From a virus: a stretch of 34,927 bases of DNA. Positions within the stretch are counted from its first letter, which is position 1; every line of letters begins with the position of its first letter. Of the stretch, positions 1-6,955 are shown in pieces. The notes under the pieces were generated by a model, which saw only the letters and a list, made by a program, of their open reading frames with translations, did no database searches and had not been told where the DNA came from. Location of the stretch: the IMG/VR virus record IMGVR_UViG_3300034012_001197, positions 1-34,927 of that record, one strand, 5' to 3'. A program made the position numbers and the translations under genes.

Positions 1-2
1 AG

Positions 3-170
3 AGCCGCCAGGAGGCTCTCGACCTCTACAACCTAGGGCACCTGCAGCCTAGGTCGGTGCGTGGGTTTGGGTGGGTATCCTACCGTGAAATCTGCGAATG
101 GCTGGGCGTGCCCACCGTAAGACAGCCATTGACCAAGACCGTCTGCCCTCATTGCGGCAAACACATCTGA
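3..170 (+). CDS. 3' end of an unidentified phage protein with a CPHC motif
   Basis: The window opens inside this reading frame; 55 codons and a TGA stop remain, and the start lies upstream of the window. The tail is basic and aromatic and ends in CPHCGKHI, half of a zinc-ribbon-like motif; any partner cysteines would be in the missing part. The segment with YREICEWLGVP reads like a short helical DNA-binding stretch. It lies upstream of the replication genes, so a role in DNA metabolism is possible. I do not recognise the family. Confidence 0.5.
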   Translation, partial: SRQEALDLYNLGHLQPRSVRGFGWVSYREICEWLGVPTVRQPLTKTVCPHCGKHI

Positions 171-270
171 CAACTTTCCGGCAGCCTGTTGCTGCTGGGA
201 CTCGTGGGTAACCGGGGGCGCGCATCGGGACAAACGCGCATCAACTACTAACTGAAAGCAATTTAGCAAT
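171..270 (+). promoter_or_regulatory. Leader of the replication block with a composite GC-rich motif
   Basis: This gap upstream of the exonuclease contains ACCGGGGGCGCG at 211-222 and AACGCGCA at 233-240. The same two words, in the same order, occur upstream of the endolysin at 33339-33350 and 33358-33365, with 7 instead of 10 bases between them. A conserved pair in two leaders suggests a promoter element or protein-binding site. I see no convincing sigma70 -35/-10 pair and no strong Shine-Dalgarno before the ATG at 271. Confidence 0.4.
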
Positions 271-930
271 ATGCCAGCCAATCCAACAATCATCTTCGAC
301 ATCGAGACCGGACCACTACCACTGTCGGAACTCAACATACCACCCTTCAACCCGGCCGACGTGAAGCTGGGCAACGTCAAGAACCCCGACCTGATCGCCG
401 AGCGCATTCAGAAGGCCGAGGAGAACCACACCGCGGACTTCATCAAGAACGCAGCCTTGGACGCTCTCTCGGGGCAGATCCTGTGCATCGGATACCGCAT
501 CGAGCACCAGGTGACCGCGGTGCTGAAGAACGACGGCAACGAGGCCGCCATGCTCCGGGAATGGTGGGAGCTGTTAAACTACTACGAGCGGCAACCCAAG
601 CTCGTTGGATTCAACATTAAGGCCTTCGATCTACCATTCCTCATAAAGCGCTCCTGGAAGCACCGCATCCTTCCTCCCTACTGGCTGCGCCAGGGACGCT
701 ACTGGAACGATCTGGTGATCGACCTGCGCGAGGTGTGGCAGCTTGGAGACAGCCGGGCGCACGGAAGCCTCGGTGCAATCAGCCGGCACTTGGGCCTAGG
801 TGACAAGAGTGGCAGCGGCGCCGAGTTCAGTCTGCTGTGGAATACCGACCGCCAGGCAGCCATCGACTACTGCATCCAGGATGTGAAGCTAACCCAGGCG
901 GTGGCGGATATTCTGATTCCGGCATACTAA
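271..930 (+). CDS. DEDDy-family 3'-5' exonuclease (PolB-exonuclease-like)
   Basis: This 219-residue protein is a stand-alone proofreading-type exonuclease. The Exo I motif is FDIETG (D10, E12), Exo II is GFNIKAFD (N115, D120) and Exo III is YCIQD (Y200, D204). These give the four acidic residues and the tyrosine of DEDDy enzymes, which remove 3' nucleotides with two metal ions. The length fits the exonuclease domain alone, with no polymerase attached. It lies upstream of the DUF1376 and helicase genes, so a role in replication or recombination is likely. The ATG at 271 places the DxE motif at the usual distance from the N-terminus. The exact substrate (RNA or DNA, single or double strand) cannot be read from the sequence. 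Confidence 0.85.
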   Translation: MPANPTIIFDIETGPLPLSELNIPPFNPADVKLGNVKNPDLIAERIQKAEENHTADFIKNAALDALSGQILCIGYRIEHQVTAVLKNDGNEAAMLREWWELLNYYERQPKLVGFNIKAFDLPFLIKRSWKHRILPPYWLRQGRYWNDLVIDLREVWQLGDSRAHGSLGAISRHLGLGDKSGSGAEFSLLWNTDRQAAIDYCIQDVKLTQAVADILIPAY

Positions 931-1113
931 GGCATGGACAGATACAAGGCCGGCAGATAGAGAGAGGCCGTCAGCGCGAGCCGTGAGAAGCCAACGCCGA
1001 CACTACAACAACAAGCCATGTTCAACTCACTTTTCCCCACCCTTTCCGTGTCACGTCCCGTTGCTTGTACGGGAGTTCTCACCGCGGACTGGGTGGGGTT
1101 TTCTGTTTGAATC
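931..1113. other. Intergenic region without a convincing gene
   Basis: These 183 bases hold a short inverted repeat, TCCCGT at 1056-1061 and ACGGGA at 1069-1074, giving a 6-bp stem with a 7-base loop and no T-run. A 30-codon ORF from 1018 to 1110 has no Shine-Dalgarno or recognisable content, and I do not call it. The region may hold the promoter or leader of the DUF1376-helicase pair. Confidence 0.3.
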
Positions 1114-1884
1114 ATGAAAGAAGAGAAGAAAACCCGTAAGGCTCCAGCCTTCCAACTTTACACCGACGACTTCCTTGCCGGCACGCTCGATATGTCGCAG
1201 GCCGAGGTTGGTCAGTTAATTCGTTTGCTGTGCCACCAGTGGAACCGCGGTTCAATTCCGGTTGAAACCGAAAAGCAACAGCGGTTGGCCGGCGGTTGCG
1301 TGTCGGTTGACGTCTTGGCTAAGTTCGATGAATGCGAAGACGGGCTTCTTAGGAACATCCGACTGGAATCCGTAAGGACGGAAAAGGGTAAGTTTCTGCA
1401 GAGCCAATCGGTAAAAGGTAAGTTATCCGCGGAAAAACGCAGGTTGGATGCTTTAGAACGCCAAAAGCAGGTCAACCAGAATCCAACCGCGGTTCAACCG
1501 GTGTTGCAACCGGATGATCAACCGGAATTCAACTCTCCATCTCCATCTCCTACTCCTAAAGAAGATACAAAGAAAGAGAAAGCCTTTAGTCCTGACCTTG
1601 AAGCCTTCCGCCTACGAGTCGGTGCAATGATCCGCCGTCGACCAACAACCCAATGGAGCACCAAGGAGATCAAGGCCTTGAAGGAGATCTTCGACTTCAA
1701 CACTCCGGAAGAAGACCTGGTCGCCTTGGAAGCACGCTACCAATCGGACGACAAATACCTTCGACGTGAGCTGATGACCCTGTTGAACAACTGGAACGGA
1801 GAGATCGACAAGTCTCGAAGCACCTCCCCTTCTGGGAACAACGGCACCGGCGCGTACAGCCTCAACATTGCCGACTACCAATGA
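1114..1884 (+). CDS. DUF1376 replication-associated protein
   Basis: The N-terminal 50 residues (AFQLYTDDFLAGTLDMS, then a helix ending LCHQWNRGSIP) match DUF1376, a domain common in phage and prophage proteins encoded next to a helicase. Such proteins are thought to act as replication initiators or helicase-loading partners. The middle (about 100-150) is polar, lysine-rich and proline/serine-rich, probably a linker. The C-terminal 90 residues look helical. The stop codon overlaps the start of the DnaB-like gene (ATGA), which supports a joint role. The function is inferred from family and neighbour, and no catalytic residues are visible. Confidence 0.75.
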   Translation: MKEEKKTRKAPAFQLYTDDFLAGTLDMSQAEVGQLIRLLCHQWNRGSIPVETEKQQRLAGGCVSVDVLAKFDECEDGLLRNIRLESVRTEKGKFLQSQSVKGKLSAEKRRLDALERQKQVNQNPTAVQPVLQPDDQPEFNSPSPSPTPKEDTKKEKAFSPDLEAFRLRVGAMIRRRPTTQWSTKEIKALKEIFDFNTPEEDLVALEARYQSDDKYLRRELMTLLNNWNGEIDKSRSTSPSGNNGTGAYSLNIADYQ

Positions 1885-3176
1885 GCGACCCCTACTTCGC
1901 CCAGGACGACGAGTTCGGCCTCATCGGCGCCTGCCTGTCCGGTGGATCGGATGTCTGCCATGAGGTATTCGCCAAGATCCCCACCGATGCTTTCCAGGAC
2001 AGCGATCTGTACAATGTGTTCGAGATTGCCAAAGGCCTCGTTGCCAAGAGCGATCCGGTCAACATGGCCACCGTGGTCAAGGAGTGGAAGCGCTCCATGG
2101 GCCAGACTCCAGTGCCTTTCGAGGCTCTGAACAAGTGCGACGAGATGTGTCCGAGCCCAGCGAACTACCCGGCATTTGCTCAGGCCGTCTTAGAGGCCCA
2201 CCATAGACGCCATCTCAGAACCGCTGGAGACCGTCTGATTCGTGAGTCCGCTGTATCCACCCTCTCCGTCGATCAAATCGTCTCCAATGCCGAAGCAGGG
2301 CTCACCGTTGAGGCATCCAAGGAGGAAGTCCAATCGTCCAAGTCGGTCGTCAGTCGGTTCATTGACTCGACCCAGGAACGATTCTCAAGGCAGGGACAGC
2401 TCTCCGGGATCACCTCAGGCTTCCATAGGCTCGACCAGATGACCGACGGCTTCCAGTTCGGTGAGCTGGCCATCATTGCGGCTAGGCCATCCATCGGTAA
2501 GACAGCCATTGCCATTGCCATTGCCAAGGCAGCCGGCATAGACGCCAGGATACCAACGCTGTTCATCAGCCTGGAGATGTCCGATGAGTCCATTGTGCGC
2601 CGTATGGTCTCGGCTATTGGCAGCATACCGATGCAGGACATCAAGACCGGCCAGCTCGACCAGGGAGGAATGAAGGCTATGTCCAGTGCCTCGGCCAAGA
2701 TCGCAGGCAGCCCCATCCATTTTGTGTCTGGTTCATCTGTATCAAATATCGCAACCATCACCGCGGTAATCCGCCGTGCTGTTCGCAAATGGGGTGTGAA
2801 GCTGGTGCTGGTCGACTACCTCCAAAAGATCCATGGCAGTAAGTCGGCAGAGAAGAAAACGTATGAGATCGCAGAAGTCTCTGGTAGACTCAAAGGCGTG
2901 GCCTCCGATACCAAGACAGCCGTGGTCGCCTTAGCCCAGCTCAATCGAGAGAACGAGAAGGACAAAGGCCGAGTGCCTCGGCTTACTGACCTGGCCGACT
3001 CAGGGCAGATTGAAAGAGATGCCGACCTGGTGCTATTGCTCAACCGGGAGCGTAACCAGCCCCAAGGCGAGGCCGTGATCGCTATCGCTAAACAAAGAGA
3101 CGGTGAGTGCGGCCTAGTGCCTCTGTGGTACGACGGACAGTTCTGCCGCTTCTCCGACCCATCGCCAATATACTAA
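1881..3176 (+). CDS. DnaB-type replicative DNA helicase
   Basis: A 431-residue RecA-fold helicase that unwinds DNA at the fork using ATP. An N-terminal helical domain (about 10-115) precedes a linker and the core. Walker A is ARPSIGKT (201-208), Walker B is LVLVDYLQ (308-315), the sensor-like segment is ALAQLNRE (350-357), and DLADSGQIERDADLVLLLNR (370-389) and KQRDG (404-408) carry the usual H4 and arginine-finger positions. The length is near that of bacterial DnaB. It is translationally coupled to the DUF1376 gene and followed without a gap by the next gene. No primase or polymerase is encoded in the window, so the phage uses the host's or encodes them elsewhere. Confidence 0.92.
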   Translation: MSDPYFAQDDEFGLIGACLSGGSDVCHEVFAKIPTDAFQDSDLYNVFEIAKGLVAKSDPVNMATVVKEWKRSMGQTPVPFEALNKCDEMCPSPANYPAFAQAVLEAHHRRHLRTAGDRLIRESAVSTLSVDQIVSNAEAGLTVEASKEEVQSSKSVVSRFIDSTQERFSRQGQLSGITSGFHRLDQMTDGFQFGELAIIAARPSIGKTAIAIAIAKAAGIDARIPTLFISLEMSDESIVRRMVSAIGSIPMQDIKTGQLDQGGMKAMSSASAKIAGSPIHFVSGSSVSNIATITAVIRRAVRKWGVKLVLVDYLQKIHGSKSAEKKTYEIAEVSGRLKGVASDTKTAVVALAQLNRENEKDKGRVPRLTDLADSGQIERDADLVLLLNRERNQPQGEAVIAIAKQRDGECGLVPLWYDGQFCRFSDPSPIY

Positions 3177-3521
3177 ATGAAAACCAAGTACGACCTGGAC
3201 AGGACCAAGCTGCTACACGACGGCCCCAAGCTGGTGCAGTGGGCCATCAGCCAGGGCCTGATGTCCTACCCGCTGAACCAGAAGTTCCTGGCAGACGGTT
3301 CGCCCGACCCCAACATCGAGTCGACCGAGTACGTTCACCCAGACAAGTACACACCCCAGTTCTGCCTGCGTGCCCATGGACTCCGGGAGCTCGGGATGAC
3401 ACTCGATGATCTAGCAAAAGCAATGGGAGTATCACGCGGATCAATCACATACATATTGGCAAAGGGTCACGAAGCCTTCCTTGAGTCAGAACGAATCAAA
3501 CACAACTCTAAATCAGAATGA
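3177..3521 (+). CDS. Small protein with a C-terminal helix-turn-helix
   Basis: This 114-residue protein begins on the base after the helicase stop. Residues 73-95 (MTLDDLAKAMGVSRGSI) read as a Cro/XRE-like helix-turn-helix. The first 70 residues have no recognisable domain. It could bind phage DNA as a regulator or replication accessory. The next gene starts inside its stop codon. The HTH is clear by eye; the biological role is not known. Confidence 0.65.
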   Translation: MKTKYDLDRTKLLHDGPKLVQWAISQGLMSYPLNQKFLADGSPDPNIESTEYVHPDKYTPQFCLRAHGLRELGMTLDDLAKAMGVSRGSITYILAKGHEAFLESERIKHNSKSE

Positions 3522-4333
3522 ACAACCCAACAGCAGCAATTGATATGAAGGATCCATTCATCTACGCGCAACAGGCAAAGGCCGTAGTGCACGAGCCAAC
3601 CACTGCAGGCACAAGGCCCTCAATCCATGTCAGCCTCTATGCTTACGGCGGTATCAGCGCAGCCTGCCTGATGTCCTGGGTAGGACTCACAGCCACCTTC
3701 GCCACCTCGGATCGACAGACAGACCTCCGCACAATCCGGGAGGATGCCCTGATCAGCCGCAGCCGTTGCCGCGCAACCAAGTGGTTCCTCGACTCAGGCA
3801 AGGACGTCTGGATCCAGATCGACCACGATATCGAGTTCGACCCCGCGGACATTATCCGCATGGCAGAGCTCGCCCACGAGAAGCAGGCGACGGTGTGCAT
3901 CCCCTATCCATGCCGCACCATTCCACTGAGACCAGCCCTCCGAATCGACACCGAGCACGTCAAAGCCCTCCGAATGCAAACCTCGGATGCCGAGTGCGCT
4001 ACAGAGCTAGTGCCGATCCGAATGTTCGCATCAGGATGCCTCGCAATACCTCGACGTTGCCTTATGAGCGCACTTGATGGGCTTAAAGGGTCAGAGGTGC
4101 CGAAGCCCTATCAGATCGACTGGTGCAAGGATGTGAGGGTCGACCAGTTCCCAACCCTGTGGATGCCGTTCGCCATGGATAGCACGTCAGGTGACTACGA
4201 ATACCTCTCGGAGGACTACGCTGCAGCCGTCAGGTTGAGCCTGTTCGATGTGAAGCACTACGCCATGCACCCCAAGAAACATCTCAACCACTGGGGCGAA
4301 TACCCCTACGGGTTCAAGCCTTATGCCGGGTAA
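3518..4333 (+). CDS. GT-A glycosyltransferase-like protein
   Basis: A 271-residue protein with the hallmarks of a phage glycosyltransferase family. A helix with DALISRSRC (76-84) is followed by VWIQIDHDIEF (97-107), where D102 and D104 form a DxD-like metal/nucleotide-sugar site. ASGCLAIPRRCL (171-182) is the usual central strand, and SEDY (231-234) is the usual late acidic motif. Such enzymes transfer a sugar from a nucleotide donor to a protein, glycan or modified base. The acceptor here is unknown; virion protein or DNA modification are both possible. It sits between replication and packaging genes, starts inside the previous stop, and overlaps the next gene by 11 bases. The fold call is good and the substrate is open. 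Confidence 0.7.
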   Translation: MNNPTAAIDMKDPFIYAQQAKAVVHEPTTAGTRPSIHVSLYAYGGISAACLMSWVGLTATFATSDRQTDLRTIREDALISRSRCRATKWFLDSGKDVWIQIDHDIEFDPADIIRMAELAHEKQATVCIPYPCRTIPLRPALRIDTEHVKALRMQTSDAECATELVPIRMFASGCLAIPRRCLMSALDGLKGSEVPKPYQIDWCKDVRVDQFPTLWMPFAMDSTSGDYEYLSEDYAAAVRLSLFDVKHYAMHPKKHLNHWGEYPYGFKPYAG

Positions 4334-4940
4334 GAAGGACAAGAAGCCAAGCATCGAGGACGTCGCCAAGGCAGCTGGAGTCAATTACTTGTACACTCAA
4401 CGAGTGCTGGCAGGTAACACCGAGATACCCCAGGCAACGCAGCAGAAGGTCTTCAACGCGGTCAAAGAGCTCGGGTACGTCAAAAGCCATCACCCTAATC
4501 AACACTTCAACAATAAGCTGACCCAAGAGAAAGCAGACGCTGTCGTCGCTGGTATCCTGGAGAACAAGTCGCTTGAGAAGATCGCGGAAGATACCGGACT
4601 AAGCCCTACGACTGCGTTTAAGCTGATCCGAGGCGTTAAAGTCCCAGTCGATTACCCTGAGAATGAGGACGACTGGCGCAAGGATGTGACTGGATTTTTA
4701 GAGGTTGCGATCTGGAAGGGCACCAAGAGGCTGGCCGAATCCTCTATTAACTTGATAGATGATCGTGGCTTGCCCGTAGCGGTCGCTGTGCTAACCGACA
4801 AACTTGCTGTAATTAAGGGCCAACCTACCAGTATTCACCTCGCTATGACAGCCTCGGTGAACCATCGGGACCTGATGAAGGACCTCAAGGAGCGCGATGT
4901 GACGCCCGTGAACGACGAGCAGACGCCCGACCTGGTTTAG
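4323..4940 (+). CDS. Probable small terminase subunit with a LacI-type N-terminal HTH
   Basis: The first 50 residues (PSIEDVAKAAGVNYLYTQ ... TQQKVFNAVKELGYV) are a textbook LacI-family HTH with hinge helix. A second HTH-like segment follows at about 70-100 (LEKIAEDTGLSPTTAFKLI). The sugar-binding domain of true LacI regulators is absent, since the whole protein is 205 residues. The C-terminal segment with PVAVAVLTDKLAVIKGQPTS resembles the conserved tail of many phage TerS-like DNA-binding proteins (a VGILTDK-like element). With the large terminase as the next recognised gene, a role in recognising the packaging site is the best reading. A phage transcription regulator is the alternative. Confidence 0.55.
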   Translation: MPGKKDKKPSIEDVAKAAGVNYLYTQRVLAGNTEIPQATQQKVFNAVKELGYVKSHHPNQHFNNKLTQEKADAVVAGILENKSLEKIAEDTGLSPTTAFKLIRGVKVPVDYPENEDDWRKDVTGFLEVAIWKGTKRLAESSINLIDDRGLPVAVAVLTDKLAVIKGQPTSIHLAMTASVNHRDLMKDLKERDVTPVNDEQTPDLV

Positions 4941-5237
4941 GTAGTGGCCCAAAATGTCCTACCCCTACCTCGGCAGCACCACCGAAAACCACGCATTTAG
5001 GCCTGTTTCGGGCACTCATGCCTACAATAGCAGTTATATTCACTTCGCAACGCAAACACGCAGCAAACCCCTGCAAACATTGATCGAAACGCACTTTTGC
5101 CCCACTCGGCAGACCCAATGTCCTACCCCGTTACACAAGGCAGACACCAGGCCGCCCGGGCCCCCGGGGGAGGGGGTCGGGCAATCCGCGGCGACGGTAA
5201 AAGTCGACGGGTTCCCCAAAACGAAAAATATTGATAA
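4941..5237. other. TerS-TerL intergenic region with repeats and a G-rich element
   Basis: About 300 bases with no convincing gene. Two weak ORFs begin with the same 12 bases, ATGTCCTACCCC, at 4954 and 5118, but their translations are low in content. At 5067-5082 lies ACCCCTGCAAACATTG, repeated exactly at 33205-33220 upstream of the endolysin. At 5155-5181 a CCCGGGCCCCCGGGGG palindrome runs into further G-tracts. A gap of this size between terminase genes in such a compact genome suggests a packaging (pac/cos) or promoter region. Confidence 0.4.
5155..5181 (+). promoter_or_regulatory. GC palindrome and G-quadruplex-like motif upstream of TerL
   Basis: Four G-tracts lie at 5158-5160, 5166-5170, 5172-5176 and 5179-5181, separated by loops of 5, 1 and 2 bases, which fits the classic G3+N1-7 pattern. 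The first half is also a near-perfect palindrome (CCCGGG then CCCCCGGGGG). It ends 56 bases before the TerL start. A packaging signal, a regulatory structure or simple compositional chance are all possible. Confidence 0.35.
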
Positions 5238-6944
5238 ATGAGCCAACCACTCTGCCTCACCTGCTCCAAGCCATTCGAGATCATCAAGCAGCGCACCGGC
5301 ACCAATCAAAAGCGCTTCTGCACCGAGGCTTGCAATGACATCTGGTGGAACGAGCAGCCGTTGCACCCTGTCATCCCTCGAGTCGACGCATCGCACCCCC
5401 GTGCTGCCGAGTTGCGGTTGAAGCGCACCCAGCTTGTCACCCTGGAGAAGGCTGACCCGTACACCTACGGCTTCATCCCGGACCACTGGGAGATTGCTAA
5501 CACCGAGTTCCAGGCCACCCAGGAGCTCTTGATCTCCGGCGGCAACCGGGCTGGCAAAACCCTCTGGGCTGCCCGGCGTATTGTTCAGACGTTATTGGAA
5601 AAGGAGAACGCCAGCGTGCTCTGCTGCCATACGAGCCATGCCACCAGCGTCACCGTGCAGCAGCCTGCGATCTACAACTACCTGCCTGTCGCACTCCGGG
5701 CCACCAAGAAGGGCCGTATTCACTACCTGAACTACAGCCGCAAGAATGGTTTCACCGACGGCTCATTCATCCTGCCTAATGGCAGCCGGTGCGACTTCCT
5801 GAACTACACGCAGAGCGAGAACACGATTGAAGGCCGGGAGGCTGACTTGATCTGGTGTGATGAGCTGGTGCCACAGAGCTGGGTTGAGACGCTGCGCTAT
5901 CGGTTGATCACGAGGCGCGGCAAGCTGCTGGTGACTCAGACCCCGTTGGAAGGTGTGGCTAGTGTGTACAAGGAGTTCACCGCGGGCTCGCTTGTGAAGC
6001 AGTGGGGATCCGGGGAGCTGTTAGCCGGCAAGCAGGGACTGCCTACGTGGCCTGTGGGCAAGGCGCCTAGGGTTATGGAGCAGCCTGCGACCAGGAGGAA
6101 GACGGTGTTCTTCTACTCGGAGGACAACCCCTACAACCCGTTCGATGAGATGAAAAGCAAGCTGGTGGCCTCGCCTATGGGCCAGGTGCTGACACGGGCC
6201 TATGGGTGGGCCTCGGACAACATTGGCAAGGCCTTCGCCAGGTTCAGGCCGGACATCCACTGTATTGAGTCTGAGGCTGTGCCGCCTGGTGGAACTCTGT
6301 ACATGGTGTGCGATCCGGCTGGCGCCCGTAATTGGTTCTGCCTGTGGTTGTTGGTCTACGAGGATGGAAAGCGGATTGTGGTGCGGGAGTTCCCGGACTT
6401 TGCGAACTATGGCGAGTGGGTGTTGCCTAGTGAGAAGCCCGACGGCAAGTCTGGGCCTGCGCAGACACTGGATGCTGGCCGATCTATCTCGGAGTATCGG
6501 AATCTGTTTCGGACTATTGAGGCAGAGCTGGGCTATGGGGAGCCTGTGATGCGATTGATCGACCCCAAGGCAGGTGGCAGCCCGGCGTTGTCGGAGCAGG
6601 GCGGGACTACGTTGATTGATCTGCTGGCAGAGTCTGAGAACCCGCTAGATGAACCGATGGCCTTTATACCGGCCCCGGGTGTGCCTGTGGATCAGAGGAC
6701 GAGTGCGATCAATAGCTTGCTGTCCTACGATGCTACACAGCCTCTGACGCCATTGAACGAGCCCTCGTTGTACATCACAAAGAACTGCAGCAACCTGATC
6801 TATGCCTTGTCCGAGCACACGGGCAGGGATGGTCAGAAGGGCGCGAGCAAGGACCCGATTGATTGCATTGGGATGCTGCTGGTATCGAGTCTTGCTTATG
6901 TGGGTCACGGGGGCTTTGATTCCCGCGGCGGCGGTGGATACTAA
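5238..6944 (+). CDS. terL: Terminase large subunit (packaging ATPase and nuclease)
   Basis: A 568-residue motor that cuts concatemeric DNA and pumps it into the prohead. The ATPase shows Walker A GGNRAGKT (101-108), Walker B DLIWCDE (203-209) and the coupling motif LVTQTP (231-236). The nuclease has acidic residues in MVCDP (D359), RLIDP (D442) and DPIDC (D539, D542). The N-terminus carries cysteines C6, C9, C28 and C32 in CLTC and CTEAC, a zinc-finger-like lead not found in most TerL proteins. The start at 5238 retains this finger and has no strong Shine-Dalgarno. The portal gene follows after 11 bases. Confidence 0.93.
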   Translation: MSQPLCLTCSKPFEIIKQRTGTNQKRFCTEACNDIWWNEQPLHPVIPRVDASHPRAAELRLKRTQLVTLEKADPYTYGFIPDHWEIANTEFQATQELLISGGNRAGKTLWAARRIVQTLLEKENASVLCCHTSHATSVTVQQPAIYNYLPVALRATKKGRIHYLNYSRKNGFTDGSFILPNGSRCDFLNYTQSENTIEGREADLIWCDELVPQSWVETLRYRLITRRGKLLVTQTPLEGVASVYKEFTAGSLVKQWGSGELLAGKQGLPTWPVGKAPRVMEQPATRRKTVFFYSEDNPYNPFDEMKSKLVASPMGQVLTRAYGWASDNIGKAFARFRPDIHCIESEAVPPGGTLYMVCDPAGARNWFCLWLLVYEDGKRIVVREFPDFANYGEWVLPSEKPDGKSGPAQTLDAGRSISEYRNLFRTIEAELGYGEPVMRLIDPKAGGSPALSEQGGTTLIDLLAESENPLDEPMAFIPAPGVPVDQRTSAINSLLSYDATQPLTPLNEPSLYITKNCSNLIYALSEHTGRDGQKGASKDPIDCIGMLLVSSLAYVGHGGFDSRGGGGY

Positions 6945-6955
6945 AAGAAACGATC

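Noticed and set aside
1018-1110. 30-codon ORF before the DUF1376 gene
   Set aside because: No ribosome site, no conserved character and no family resemblance.
4323-4480. LacI-type sugar-responsive repressor
   Set aside because: Only the HTH and hinge are present; the ligand-binding domain is missing and the context is packaging.
5118-5234. 38-codon ORF starting with the repeated ATGTCCTACCCC
   Set aside because: The product is a Gly/Arg-rich string encoded by the GC-palindrome, with no ribosome site.
4954-5241. 95-codon ORF between the terminase genes
   Set aside because: The translation is low in recognisable content, it crosses the palindrome and G-rich element, and it overlaps the start of TerL. 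I treat the region as non-coding.
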